A DNA stretch of 36,687 nucleotides from an uncultured Pelagibacteraceae bacterium (GCA_902567235.1 CACFLX010000011.1:1-36687), one strand, 5' to 3'; shown: positions 1-8,701, numbered from the stretch's first letter. Numbers and translations are program-made. Notes: generated by a model not told the origin, from the letters alone.

Positions 1-38
1 ATTAAACCAAAAAAAGCTGCTTTGATTGCTTTTCTCAT
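1..38 (-). CDS. Start of an unidentified gene, cut by the left edge
   Basis: Only the first 12 codons are present, reading M-R-K-A-I-K-A-A-F-F-G-L before the window ends. The start is supported by a strong purine-rich ribosome-binding site (AAAGGGGAAAAT on the minus strand, positions 41-52) just upstream of the ATG at 38. It lies downstream of a polyamine-type ABC ATPase on the same strand. The basic then hydrophobic beginning would suit either the signal peptide of a binding protein or the first segment of a permease of the same transporter. The fragment is too short to decide. Confidence 0.55.
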   Translation of the reverse strand, partial: MRKAIKAAFFGL

Positions 39-149
39 TTATTTTCCCCTTTAAATTAAATTTAATTTAAGTTTTAAAGGCGAAAGTAAAACATAATTAC
101 TTAAAGACTGCAAAACGTTTTTTGATAGATTTTTCCTAAATTTATTAGC

Positions 150-1244
150 TTAATTAAGGTCTAGAGCCCTAGAATCTGATGCCTTCCATGACAGTTTGAC
201 TGTCGAACCTTCTTTTAAGTTTGCTTCCTTATAAGAATTTGGAATTTTAACTATAAATTGATCATTTCCACAAACTTCTACTCGAGATCTTATGTGGTCA
301 CCTAAATAAATTAATTCTTTTACCTTTGCGTCAAAATTATTTTCAAAATTTTCTGATGAGTTAATAGCAACTCTCTCAGGTCTTAACGAAACTAAAGAAC
401 CATCACCATTATTATTCACATTTATTTTTAAAGCATGAATATCATCTCCAGATTCTGTAGTGACGACACAATTTTCTCCATTAATTGATTTAACCTTCCC
501 TTTTAGTTGATTATTTTCTCCAATAAATTGTGCAACAAAAGAACTATTTGGTTTTTCATACAAAATATCAGGAGAAGAAATTTGCTGAATCTTTCCATCG
601 TTAAAAACTGCAATTCGATTTGACATTGTTAATGCTTCACTTTGATCATGGGTTACATAAACTACTGTTATTCCAATTTTTTCATGAATATGTTTTATTT
701 CATACTGCATTTGCTCTCTTAAATTTTTATCAAGTGCTCCAAGTGGCTCATCCATTAAAACTAATCTTGGCTCAAACACTAAAGATCTAGCTAATGCGAC
801 ACGTTGTTGTTGTCCACCAGATAATTGTAATGGCATACGATTTCCAAAGTCTTGTAATTCAACCATCGCAAGTGCATTTCCAACTTTTTCATCAATTTCA
901 GGTTTTTGCATTTTTCTAACTTCAAGTGGGAATGCTAAATTTTCTTTTACAGTCATATGAGGAAATAAAGCATAATTTTGAAAAACCATTCCTATACCTC
1001 TTTTGTTAGGTGGAATACTGCTTATTGGATTTCCATCCAAATAAATTTCTCCACTTGTTGGAGTTTCAAATCCAGCTAACATCATTAACACTGTTGTCTT
1101 ACCTGATCCAGAAGGGCCTAACATAGTTAGAAACTCGCCTTTTGGAACATCAAGATTTAAATCTTTAACGACTAGTATTTCTCCATCGTAACTTTTATCT
1201 ACTTTCTCGAATTTTACGAAACTATCTTTTTGAGACATGCGCAT
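150..1244 (-). CDS. ABC transporter ATP-binding protein, PotA (spermidine/putrescine) type
   Basis: Cytoplasmic ATPase of a binding-protein-dependent importer. Visible motifs are Walker A GPSGSGKT (residues 43-50), Q-loop F-Q-N near 88-90, signature LSGGQQQ (141-147), Walker B L-V-L-M-D-E-P (161-167) and the H-loop in Y-V-T-H-D. After about residue 240 comes a beta-rich TOBE-like regulatory domain with the typical V-S-L-R-P-E sequence. The length of 364 aa is normal for the PotA/FbpC/UgpC group. An internal Met at residue 3 (position 1238) is an equally possible start, since no clear ribosome-binding site separates the two. It follows the exported TPR gene on the same strand after 73 nt, and the truncated gene at 38 may encode another subunit. 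PotA-type is a family call; polyamine specificity is inferred, and other substrates are possible. Confidence 0.85.
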   Translation of the reverse strand: MRMSQKDSFVKFEKVDKSYDGEILVVKDLNLDVPKGEFLTMLGPSGSGKTTVLMMLAGFETPTSGEIYLDGNPISSIPPNKRGIGMVFQNYALFPHMTVKENLAFPLEVRKMQKPEIDEKVGNALAMVELQDFGNRMPLQLSGGQQQRVALARSLVFEPRLVLMDEPLGALDKNLREQMQYEIKHIHEKIGITVVYVTHDQSEALTMSNRIAVFNDGKIQQISSPDILYEKPNSSFVAQFIGENNQLKGKVKSINGENCVVTTESGDDIHALKINVNNNGDGSLVSLRPERVAINSSENFENNFDAKVKELIYLGDHIRSRVEVCGNDQFIVKIPNSYKEANLKEGSTVKLSWKASDSRALDLN

Positions 1245-1317
1245 TTAAAACATTAGATAAAGATTAATTCAAGGATTAATTAATAATTACTTCTTATAGT
1301 TGTTTTTTCTATATTTT

Positions 1318-1878
1318 TTATATCGACTCTTCTTTAATTAATTTTTTTATACGCGGAATCATAACCTTTGGTGCTTCCATTGATGGATGCAATTTTTCTA
1401 CTTCTTTATAACTTTCAATAGCTTTTTTATAATTTTTTAATTTAATTTGAACCAAACCTTGTCCGGACAATGCTCCAAAGTGTCTTTTTTCAAGTTTAAG
1501 TACTTCGTTTATATCGTTTTGAGACTGTTCATAGTTACCCATTATATAAAGAACTGTAGCACGTTTATTCCAAGCTTCAGCCCATTTAGGATCCTCTAAA
1601 ATTATCTGTGAAAAAAGTCCATAAGCTTTTTTTAATTCTCTCTGATTAATTAACAACGAACCTTGGGCTAACAATTCTGTTAATCTATATCCTCTTCTAT
1701 CTTCAGATGGATGTGTTATCCAAATTTTCCATATTTTATTTTCTATTTCTATAGCCTTTGTATTTTCGCTATTTTTAAGCAATTTAAATAGATTGTTTAA
1801 TTCATTATTTCTTGTTTCAGCGCTGACACTGTTAAAGATTAACAAGCTTATAATAATGAATTGTACTAATTTTTTCAT
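1318..1878 (-). CDS. Exported TPR-repeat protein of unknown role
   Basis: 186 aa with an N-terminal signal peptide (M-K-K-L-V-Q-F then a hydrophobic stretch to about residue 18, and S-V-S-A-E as a plausible cleavage site). The rest is helical. Residues about 84-165 read as two to three tetratricopeptide repeats, recognisable by W-A-E-A-W-N-K-R-A, the G-N-Y-E-Q-S turn and L-K-N-Y-K-K-A-I-E-S-Y. TPRs bind other proteins, so a periplasmic assembly or scaffold role is likely, but no partner can be named. It lies 8 nt downstream of another exported unknown and is probably co-transcribed with it and with doeA. Confidence 0.75.
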   Translation of the reverse strand: MKKLVQFIIISLLIFNSVSAETRNNELNNLFKLLKNSENTKAIEIENKIWKIWITHPSEDRRGYRLTELLAQGSLLINQRELKKAYGLFSQIILEDPKWAEAWNKRATVLYIMGNYEQSQNDINEVLKLEKRHFGALSGQGLVQIKLKNYKKAIESYKEVEKLHPSMEAPKVMIPRIKKLIKEESI

Positions 1879-1886
1879 AAATTTTA

Positions 1887-2513
1887 TTAAACTTTTTCTA
1901 AATAATTTTTAAGAACTTTGCTTCTAATATCAATTCTGAAAGAGTCAAATTGATTAATGTCTTTTATAGGTGAATCAATTTGATTTGTTGCTTTATCCAT
2001 ATCGTAACATGATAAAATTATTTTTCCTCTATCATTAAAATCAAACGAAATACTGGTTGCTGCACTTTTTCCTGATTGGTTTGCCTCTTGAAAAACTTTT
2101 CTTGAATTATATTCAACCTTGTATAATTTTTTTTTACTTCGCTTAGTATTTTTAAATAATTCTGATATATTTAATGCTACAGAATCTAGTTCTTTATTGC
2201 ATTCAGCGTTATCATATTTTTTTTTTACTACTATTCCAACTATTCCTTCGATTTTAAAATTATCATCATCACTTCTATAACTAATTTTAAACCAGTCATA
2301 AATACCTTTTCCCGATACAAGTGAAGTTGCAAACTCTTTATAACTATAATTAAACCAATCTAGCTCACCATTCACTAGTTCAGTTTCGTTAAAATAATCT
2401 AAAGCACTATCTCCAATGCTTATGTTTTCAATCTTATAATCTTTAATATTATCTGTATGAGCGCTTGTGCTTAAAAACAGACCTAGAAACACAATCCATA
2501 AAATTTTTTTCAT
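1887..2513 (-). CDS. Exported hypothetical protein, 208 aa
   Basis: I do not recognise the family. The N-terminus is a clear signal peptide (M-K-K-I-L-W-I-V-F-L-G-L-F-L then S-T-S-A-H), so the protein is periplasmic or exported. The mature part has no further membrane segment and has two cysteines (around residues 99 and 169) that could form a disulfide. The start codon shares one base with the doeA stop codon (TAATG at 2511-2515), which implies translational coupling to an ectoine-degradation gene. Any link to ectoine metabolism is only positional; bystander co-transcription is equally possible. Confidence 0.65.
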   Translation of the reverse strand: MKKILWIVFLGLFLSTSAHTDNIKDYKIENISIGDSALDYFNETELVNGELDWFNYSYKEFATSLVSGKGIYDWFKISYRSDDDNFKIEGIVGIVVKKKYDNAECNKELDSVALNISELFKNTKRSKKKLYKVEYNSRKVFQEANQSGKSAATSISFDFNDRGKIILSCYDMDKATNQIDSPIKDINQFDSFRIDIRSKVLKNYLEKV

Positions 2514-3682
2514 TACCCTTTGATATGTAACTCACCAGGGAATTTATAAAAATTCTCAGCTCCATTTTCTGAAACTCTAATTGATTCACTGCTTTCAACA
2601 CCCCATTCTCCAAACTGCATTACCGCAATCATATGAAAACAAACGTTTTTTTGTAAAACAGTTTTGTCTCCTTTTTGAATGTTAAGTGTATGTTCGCCCC
2701 AATCTGGTGGATAGCCTATTCCTATTGAATAGCCTGTTCTAGATTTTTTTTCTATTCCATATTTATCCAAAACTTTCCAAAATGCTTGAGCTACGTCGTC
2801 TGCAGTATTTCCAGGTTTTGTCACATCAATACCTGCTTGCAGTGCTTCTCTTGTTCTTTTCATTGTATCTATTTTTTTTTGATCAGGTTTTCCCAACAAT
2901 ACTGTTCTTGCCATAGGGCAATGATATTTTTTATATACTCCGGATATTTCAATTATTGATGCTTCTCCCTCAACAAATTTATCATCTGTCCAAGATAAGT
3001 GAGAGGCAGATGTTCCTTTGCCTGTTGGTATCAATGGTACAATTGACGAATAATCTCCACCATGTTCTTTGGTTCCGCTAATTAATGTTGAATATATTTT
3101 TGCAACGGCATCACATTGTCTAATTCCAGGGTTAATTGCTTCAAATGCGGTTTTCATTCCTAGTTGAGTAATTTGAGATGCTATCTTCATATAATTAATC
3201 TCTTCATCAGATTTAACCAATCTCACCCAGTTAACTAATCTCTCGCAATCTTTTATTTTAGCATTAGGTAAACCATTTTTTAATTTTTCATGAGAATAAG
3301 CAGTAAAATAATGGCTATCCATTTCAACACCTATGCTTAGGTTGTCCCACTTTCTTTCTTTTATAATTTCTATTAGCCTATCGTAAGGATGTATTGGCCA
3401 AACATGGATGTATTTTTCATCGTAAACAATAATATTTTCATCTTTTAAGTAAGTTTTTATGTAGGCTCCGCCTGCATCCTGCGCTCTTACAAAACACAAT
3501 GGTTCTTCTGCATTAACATGAACTATTACACACTGAGCATAATAAAACGACCAAGCATCATATCCCGTAAGATAATTCATATTGTTAGTATCTTGAGAAA
3601 TTAGTAGTTCAATGCCTTTTTCTTGCATTAATTTTTGAACTTTTTTAAGTCTTTCTTTATATTCTTCTTTTGTAAATAACAT
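2513..3682 (-). CDS. doeA: Ectoine hydrolase DoeA (EutD), M24/creatinase fold
   Basis: Opens the ring of the compatible solute ectoine, giving N-acetyl-diaminobutyrate, in the cytoplasm. The 389-aa protein has the N-terminal creatinase domain with N-Y-L-T-G-Y-D-A-W-S-F-Y (about residues 35-46) and a C-terminal pita-bread domain. The segments H-L-S-W, E-I-S-G-V-Y-K-K-Y-H-C-P-M-A-R-T and G-Y-P-P-D-W-G-E match Halomonas DoeA as I remember it. The paired metal-binding Asp residues of M24 peptidases (D-x-G and D-x-T-R) are absent from that segment, which argues against a metallopeptidase and for the creatinase/DoeA branch. It lies 2 nt after the EutA-like gene, and this pairing is typical of ectoine-utilisation clusters. 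doeB, eutB and eutC are not in the window. The main alternative is another non-peptidase M24 amidohydrolase. Confidence 0.85.
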   Translation of the reverse strand: MLFTKEEYKERLKKVQKLMQEKGIELLISQDTNNMNYLTGYDAWSFYYAQCVIVHVNAEEPLCFVRAQDAGGAYIKTYLKDENIIVYDEKYIHVWPIHPYDRLIEIIKERKWDNLSIGVEMDSHYFTAYSHEKLKNGLPNAKIKDCERLVNWVRLVKSDEEINYMKIASQITQLGMKTAFEAINPGIRQCDAVAKIYSTLISGTKEHGGDYSSIVPLIPTGKGTSASHLSWTDDKFVEGEASIIEISGVYKKYHCPMARTVLLGKPDQKKIDTMKRTREALQAGIDVTKPGNTADDVAQAFWKVLDKYGIEKKSRTGYSIGIGYPPDWGEHTLNIQKGDKTVLQKNVCFHMIAVMQFGEWGVESSESIRVSENGAENFYKFPGELHIKG

Positions 3683-3684
3683 TT

Positions 3685-4431
3685 CTAATTATTTGAAAAT
3701 AATTTTCCGAAGCCATTTATTGAATTATTTTCACCTATTTTTTCTAAAGTATCCCATATTAATGTTTGATTGCTTGATAAAACAATTTTGCCCAATTTTT
3801 TTTCAAGTTTATCTATTATGGACAAAGCTGGCAAAGCTGTGCACGAAATAAATAATGCATCTGCTCCTTTTAAATCCATTTTTGACAAAACATCATATAA
3901 ATAATTAGCATCTACTTTGCCAATATCAATGTCAGAAGCAATATCAAAATAAGAGTTAGATGTAATTTGAAAATTTTCTTTTTCAAAAAATTCTATCACT
4001 TCGTCATTTAATTTTTTAGGATAAGGTGTAAAAATTGCAATTTTATTTAGATTTAACTTTTTAAGAGCTTTAATAGATGATGTACTTGGAGTTGTAACTT
4101 CAGCTTCAGGTTTTGCTTTCTTTATTTTTTTCTCTATAGATTGATAACCAGCGGCAATGGTTCCTGAAGTACAGCCATAAACTACACAATCAATTTTTTC
4201 ATTTGGCAAAATATCCTTTGTAACTTCTGTAATTTTTTCAGACATTTTTATTAAATTCTCACTGGTTAAAGGATTAAAACATTCAATTCTATTAACAAAA
4301 AAGTCTATTTTTTTGTCTTTAATTACATTAATAAAGTCTTTCTCAATCATGTAATCACTTGCAAGTGCAATTAACCCGATTTTCGGATTTTGATACTTGT
4401 TGTATTTTGGATCTATTTTTATTGAATACAT
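3685..4431 (-). CDS. eutA: Ectoine utilisation protein EutA, Asp/Glu racemase family
   Basis: A protein of the aspartate/glutamate racemase and maleate isomerase superfamily. The two catalytic-type cysteines are visible in V-Y-G-C-T-S-G-T and I-S-C-T-A-L-P (residues 87 and 197 from the chosen start), along with G-L-I-A-L-A-S-D at the beginning. In ectoine and hydroxyectoine clusters EutA sits beside the M24 hydrolase, as here (2 nt apart), where it is thought to act on the hydroxyectoine-derived stereoisomer. I chose the Met at 4431 because family similarity begins there. The reading frame extends upstream to an ATG at 4470 without a ribosome-binding site and with an odd hydrophobic leader. 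It diverges from the dehydrogenase at 4489, so the 57-nt gap probably holds both promoters. An arylmalonate decarboxylase or maleate isomerase function cannot be excluded. Confidence 0.78.
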   Translation of the reverse strand: MYSIKIDPKYNKYQNPKIGLIALASDYMIEKDFINVIKDKKIDFFVNRIECFNPLTSENLIKMSEKITEVTKDILPNEKIDCVVYGCTSGTIAAGYQSIEKKIKKAKPEAEVTTPSTSSIKALKKLNLNKIAIFTPYPKKLNDEVIEFFEKENFQITSNSYFDIASDIDIGKVDANYLYDVLSKMDLKGADALFISCTALPALSIIDKLEKKLGKIVLSSNQTLIWDTLEKIGENNSINGFGKLFSNN

Positions 4432-4488
4432 TTTCAAAAAAAAATATATCATAAAGCATTTAATATTCACTATAATTAAAAGGTTGTT

Positions 4489-5430
4489 ATGAAAATAGGA
4501 TTTATAGGACTCGGAAATGTTGGTGGTAAACTGGCGAATAGCTTGTTAAGAAATAAATTCGATTTAACAGTACGAGACGTAGAAAAAAACCTAACAAATG
4601 ATTTTAAAAATAAAGGAGCAAAAGTTTCTAACAGCGCTAAAGAGCTAGCTGAACAAACAGATTTAATTATTACCTGTCTTCCTTCTCCTGAAATATGTGC
4701 AGAGGTTATGGAATCTGATGACGGCGTTATTAATGGACTTTCAAAAAATAAAATATGGTTGGAAATGAGCACAACAGATGAGTCTGAAGTTAAGAGACTA
4801 GGTAAGCTTGTTATGGATAAAAAAGCTATTCCTATGGATGGGCCAGTTAGCGGTGGATGTCATAGAGCTGCAACAGGAAATATTGCTATTTTTGTTGGTG
4901 GTGAAAGAAATAGTTTTGAAAAAATATTGCCAGTATTAAGCATTATGGGAAGAAAAATTTTACATACGGGAGAACTTGGAACTGCATCTGTCTTAAAAGT
5001 GATTACTAATTATTTAGCCTCTGTTCATTTAGCTGCTCTAGGAGAGGCATGGACTGTTGCAAAAAAATCTAATTTAGATCTTAACAAAACCTATAAAGGG
5101 ATAGCTGCTTCATCTGGAAATTCTTTTGTACATGAAACTGAAAGTCAGGTAATTTTAAATGGTTCATATAACATTAATTTTACTATGGACTTAGTAAAAA
5201 AAGACATGAATCTTTTTGATCAACTTTCAAAAAAACTAAACACAGAATTAGAAATATCACCATTTGTATTAAATATATTTAAAGAAGCTGAAAAAAAGTT
5301 TGGATCAAGAGCCTGGTCATCTATGGTGGTAAAAAGATTTGAAGAAAAGTATAATATAAACTTTAGAGCTTTAGGCTTTCCAGAGGAATTAATTGATAAT
5401 GAGCCTGAAGAAAAAGGATATGAGATATAA
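4489..5430 (+). CDS. NAD(P)-dependent beta-hydroxyacid dehydrogenase, 3-hydroxyisobutyrate dehydrogenase family
   Basis: 313 aa, a typical length. The Rossmann motif G-F-I-G-L-G-N-V-G is at residues 4-12. The substrate-binding signature D-G-P-V-S-G-G is at 117-123, and the catalytic lysine lies in G-x-x-G-T-A-S-V-L-K (Lys170) followed by N174. The family oxidises beta-hydroxyacids such as 3-hydroxyisobutyrate, tartronate semialdehyde or 4-hydroxybutyrate. It starts an apparent plus-strand operon, and the next gene (aldehyde dehydrogenase) begins 2 nt after its stop. Hydroxyacid plus aldehyde dehydrogenase pairs commonly convert an alcohol or hydroxyacid to a carboxylate. The substrate is not determinable from sequence. 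It is divergent from eutA, so shared control with ectoine use is possible but unproven. Confidence 0.85.
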   Translation: MKIGFIGLGNVGGKLANSLLRNKFDLTVRDVEKNLTNDFKNKGAKVSNSAKELAEQTDLIITCLPSPEICAEVMESDDGVINGLSKNKIWLEMSTTDESEVKRLGKLVMDKKAIPMDGPVSGGCHRAATGNIAIFVGGERNSFEKILPVLSIMGRKILHTGELGTASVLKVITNYLASVHLAALGEAWTVAKKSNLDLNKTYKGIAASSGNSFVHETESQVILNGSYNINFTMDLVKKDMNLFDQLSKKLNTELEISPFVLNIFKEAEKKFGSRAWSSMVVKRFEEKYNINFRALGFPEELIDNEPEEKGYEI

Positions 5431-5432
5431 AA

Positions 5433-6863
5433 ATGTTAGATAAAAGAAAATTCTATATTAACGGTGAATGGATAGAACCTTCAAAAAAAAATGATTTTGA
5501 AGTAATTAATCCGTCAAATGAAGAAACATTTGCCGTAATATCTTTGGGGTCTAAAGATGATGTTGACTTAGCAGTGAAAGTCTCAAAAGATGCTTTTGAG
5601 TCTTGGAAAGAAACTACTAAGGAAGAAAGAATTAAATTATTAGAAAATTTGTTATCAGTTTATAAAAAAAGATTTAGTGAAATGACTGAAGCAATTTCTA
5701 AAGAAATGGGAGCTCCGATGGATTGGTCTTCTAATGTTCAAAATGCATCTGGTCAAGCACACTTGGAAGATTTTATTATAAGACTTAAAAATTTTAAATT
5801 TAATGAACAATTTGACTCAAAATCAAATAATCAAATATTTTATGAACCTATTGGAGTTTGTGGATTAATTACTCCTTGGAACTGGCCAATAAATCAAATT
5901 GCCCTTAAAGTAATACCTGCTTTAGCAACTGGCTGTACAATGATACTTAAGCCTTCAGAAATAGCTCCTGTGTCAGCAATGTTATTTGCTGAAATGATTC
6001 ATGAAGCTGGTTTTCCACCTGGAGTTTTCAATTTAGTAAATGGAGATGGAGCTGGAGTTGGAACATTTATATCTGGTCATCCTGATATTGATATGGTGTC
6101 TTTTACTGGATCAACAAGAGCAGGGAAACTAATTACAAAAAATGCAGCCGAAACAATTAAGAGAGTTTGTTTAGAACTAGGTGGTAAAGGTGGAAATATT
6201 GTATTTGCAGACTCATACCCAAATGCTGTTAGAGATGGAATAAAAAATGTAATGAGTAATTCTGGACAATCTTGTGACGCCCCAACAAGAATGCTCGTTG
6301 AAAAATCTATATATGAAAGAGCTGTAAATGAAGCAGTGGATGAAGCCAATAAAATTAAAGTAGATGTAGCATCAAAAAAAGGAGATCATATAGGTCCGGT
6401 AGTTTCAAAAGTTCAATACGATAAAATTATTAACTTAATAAAAGATGGAATTAATGAAGGTGCAACATTAGCTGCAGGAGGTCCTGAAATGCCCAATGGT
6501 TTAAATAAAGGGTATTTTATTAAACCAACAATATTTACTGATGTTACAAATGATATGCAAATAGCAAAAAAAGAAATTTTTGGACCAGTTCTTTCTATTA
6601 TACCTTTTGAAACAGAAGAAGAAGCAATTAGTGTTACCAATGATACAGAGTACGGCCTTGGAAATTACCTTCAAACAGAAGATAAAGAAAAGGCAAAAAG
6701 AGTATCTAAAAAACTTAGATCTGGGATCGTTTATATTAATGGAAATTCTCCAGACTCTGGAACTCCTTTTGGTGGATACAAACAATCTGGAAATGGACGC
6801 GAAGGTGGTTCATGGGGATTAGAAGAATATCTAGAGGTAAAAACAATTACCGGCTGGAAATAA
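5433..6863 (+). CDS. NAD(P)-dependent aldehyde dehydrogenase
   Basis: 476-aa enzyme of the ALDH superfamily that oxidises an aldehyde to an acid. All hallmarks are present: T-P-W-N-W-P with the oxyanion Asn150, K-P-S-E cofactor lysine (173), F-T-G-S-T (224-228), catalytic Glu248 in L-E-L-G-G-K, and nucleophile Cys281 in N-S-G-Q-S-C. The C-terminal P-F-G-G-Y-K-Q-S-G-N-G-R-E is also present. It follows the hydroxyacid dehydrogenase by 2 nt, and the GDPD gene begins 8 nt later. Plausible substrates from context are trimethylaminobutyraldehyde (giving gamma-butyrobetaine, the substrate of the nearby dioxygenase), aspartate semialdehyde (a DoeC-like role beside doeA/eutA) or succinate semialdehyde. 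The sequence alone does not choose. Confidence 0.92.
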   Translation: MLDKRKFYINGEWIEPSKKNDFEVINPSNEETFAVISLGSKDDVDLAVKVSKDAFESWKETTKEERIKLLENLLSVYKKRFSEMTEAISKEMGAPMDWSSNVQNASGQAHLEDFIIRLKNFKFNEQFDSKSNNQIFYEPIGVCGLITPWNWPINQIALKVIPALATGCTMILKPSEIAPVSAMLFAEMIHEAGFPPGVFNLVNGDGAGVGTFISGHPDIDMVSFTGSTRAGKLITKNAAETIKRVCLELGGKGGNIVFADSYPNAVRDGIKNVMSNSGQSCDAPTRMLVEKSIYERAVNEAVDEANKIKVDVASKKGDHIGPVVSKVQYDKIINLIKDGINEGATLAAGGPEMPNGLNKGYFIKPTIFTDVTNDMQIAKKEIFGPVLSIIPFETEEEAISVTNDTEYGLGNYLQTEDKEKAKRVSKKLRSGIVYINGNSPDSGTPFGGYKQSGNGREGGSWGLEEYLEVKTITGWK

Positions 6864-6871
6864 AATTTTTA

Positions 6872-7519
6872 ATGACAGATCTGTTAATTCACAGAGGTAT
6901 TGTAAATAAAAGTTATAAAGAAAACCTTCTTAAATCATTTAAGCAATCATTTAAAAAAGGATATGGAATTGAAACTGACATTCATGCAACAAAAGATAAT
7001 AAATTTATTTGCTTTCATGACTTTACTTTAAATAGAATTTTTAGAAAAAATGTTAGTGTAAAGAATTTAAATTATTCTAAAATTAAAGAAATAAGTTCTA
7101 AAAATAAAAAGACAATTCCTCTATTAAAAGATTTGCTAAAAACTTCAAAAAATAAGTACCTTTTATTTATTGAATTAAAACCAACTTTCTCAAAAAGACT
7201 TTTACTAAAATTATTGAAAGAAACATCAAATTATACAAAATGTGTATTTATTTCTTTCAAGCATAAAAATATTTATAATTTGCTTAAAATAAAAAGTAAC
7301 ACAAAGGTAGGTTTATCTTTTTCAAATTCTACAAGTGCTAAAATGATCATTAAAAAATCAAGCAACAAAAAAATTCACTATTTAATTTTAGATAAATCTT
7401 TTTTAAAAAATAAAAATATACAAAATTTAAAAATTAAAAAATACTACTATACGATCAAAACTAAATCAGAATTTAATAAATATAATAAAAAGAATAATTT
7501 AATATTTGAAAATTTATAA
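6872..7519 (+). CDS. Glycerophosphodiester phosphodiesterase family protein
   Basis: 215 aa from the chosen ATG at 6872. The frame is open further upstream into the aldehyde dehydrogenase gene, but homology begins at the L-I-H-R-G motif. GDPD hallmarks are the catalytic H-R-G at the N-terminus, E-x-D in G-I-E-T-D-I-H, and H-D in C-F-H-D-F-T-L-N-R. These bind the metal and the phosphodiester. The protein is very Lys/Asn-rich, has no signal peptide and is shorter than the usual 240-250 aa, with a reduced C-terminal half. It would hydrolyse glycerophosphodiesters such as glycerophosphocholine in the cytoplasm; release of choline would suit the betaine-related neighbours, but that is inference. 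The 3' end overlaps the convergent dioxygenase gene by 6 nt. Confidence 0.78.
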   Translation: MTDLLIHRGIVNKSYKENLLKSFKQSFKKGYGIETDIHATKDNKFICFHDFTLNRIFRKNVSVKNLNYSKIKEISSKNKKTIPLLKDLLKTSKNKYLLFIELKPTFSKRLLLKLLKETSNYTKCVFISFKHKNIYNLLKIKSNTKVGLSFSNSTSAKMIIKKSSNKKIHYLILDKSFLKNKNIQNLKIKKYYYTIKTKSEFNKYNKKNNLIFENL

Positions 7520-8647
7520 ATTATTTTTTAAATAACTTAATCTTCCTATAATTTCATCACGATCCATATAATAACCTTGAAGATGCCTATGACCTGAATT
7601 TGGATCAAACTCTGTTCTACCATGTAAAACTCTTCTATTATTAAATGAAAAAATATCACCTGGCTCAAGCCTAAAATTTATTTGAAACTTATCATCGTGT
7701 AAAAGATTTCCAAATCTATGATGAGCTTTATAAACTTTATCCATAACATCTGGATGACAATCTAAAGCATCCATAGTTGCTACACTAAATCTTATATCGT
7801 TATAATCACCATCTTTGGTTAAAGAAATTGCTGGAGCATAAAAAATTCTATGAGCTTCTTGAGTGTAATCTTTATCTTTAAATTTAAGAGGTATGTTTAC
7901 CAGTGTTTCAAATATTTCTTTTTCATTATTTCTTAAATAATCTGCTACTGCAAAAGCATCTATTGCTGAAGAATCTCCTCCTTTTGCTGAATTAATTAGA
8001 CAATGAAGAAATTGATAACCTGGAGGATTTTCAAACCAAGGTAAATCCATATGATTCCTTAAAGCGTGCGCTGTATAAGCTGAGTTATTCGGTTTTGGAA
8101 TATTTACAACTTCAAAAGGAGTTTTAAAAAAAGTTTCTCTTGTATGACTTATTCTGTTTAAAACTTTAAAAGCAGATTCTTTCTTTGTTGGAGCACTTTT
8201 AACAATTGCAATTCCCTTGTAATGTAAAAGTTCTAACCATTTTATTAAACCTTCTTCAGAATTAATAATTTCATCATGATCTATTTTGATAGTCTCTAAG
8301 TTTTTTTGTAAAGAACAATCCCATAATTTATAAGGAGAGTTATATTTTTTATTATTATTTATTGTATAACAATTTTTTCTTAACCATTCTTGATCATAAT
8401 AACTTATGTGATTTCCTTCACTCCACTCAATTTCTAGCTTACCTTCATTATTAATTTTACATGTTTTTGGTTCTATGTTTGTTGAAACTTCAAGTATATT
8501 AAACATCCTGTGTCTTGAATCTTTATCATGAGCTGTTGGGCAGTTATCCCGTAACCACATAAAGTGAAAATTACTTTTTTCACCGTCGCTCCACTCAACA
8601 TTTAATGCCGAACCATTTTTTGAAACTTTTGAAATTTCTATAGCCAT
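7514..8647 (-). CDS. Fe(II)/2-oxoglutarate dioxygenase, gamma-butyrobetaine hydroxylase (TauD) family
   Basis: 377 aa with the two-part structure of gamma-butyrobetaine and trimethyllysine hydroxylases. A small N-terminal beta domain (about 1-100, with M-W-L-R-D-N-C-P) is followed by the TauD-type double-stranded beta helix. The iron triad is His199 and Asp201 in R-N-H-M-D-L-P-W and His342 in R-V-L-H-G-R-T-E-F. The C-terminal H-L-Q-G-Y-Y-M-D-R-D is typical of this branch. Only one Cys remains in the N-terminal segment, so the zinc site of the human enzyme is not obvious. The likely reaction is hydroxylation of gamma-butyrobetaine to L-carnitine. The gene diverges from a betaine/carnitine-type ABC transporter across 176 nt, and a CdhC-like enzyme is nearby. 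Another quaternary-ammonium substrate is possible. Confidence 0.85.
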   Translation of the reverse strand: MAIEISKVSKNGSALNVEWSDGEKSNFHFMWLRDNCPTAHDKDSRHRMFNILEVSTNIEPKTCKINNEGKLEIEWSEGNHISYYDQEWLRKNCYTINNNKKYNSPYKLWDCSLQKNLETIKIDHDEIINSEEGLIKWLELLHYKGIAIVKSAPTKKESAFKVLNRISHTRETFFKTPFEVVNIPKPNNSAYTAHALRNHMDLPWFENPPGYQFLHCLINSAKGGDSSAIDAFAVADYLRNNEKEIFETLVNIPLKFKDKDYTQEAHRIFYAPAISLTKDGDYNDIRFSVATMDALDCHPDVMDKVYKAHHRFGNLLHDDKFQINFRLEPGDIFSFNNRRVLHGRTEFDPNSGHRHLQGYYMDRDEIIGRLSYLKNNL

Positions 8648-8680
8648 AAATTAATTGTTATTTTATTTAAAATTGTTTTC

Positions 8681-8701
8681 AATTCAATTTATAATTGAAT
8701 T
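8681..8701. promoter_or_regulatory. Perfect 8-bp inverted repeat in a divergent promoter region
   Basis: AATTCAAT (8681-8688) and ATTGAATT (8694-8701) are exact inverted repeats with a 5-nt spacer. They lie between the dioxygenase gene (minus) and the binding-protein gene (plus), where a repressor or activator could control both. The arms are AT-only apart from one C/G pair, so chance is a real alternative in this base composition. Confidence 0.3.

Noticed and set aside
2513..3682. Proline dipeptidase or aminopeptidase annotation for the M24 protein
   Set aside because: The two Asp metal ligands of M24 peptidases are not present in the E-I-S-G to P-M-A-R-T segment, and the protein matches ectoine hydrolase with an EutA neighbour.
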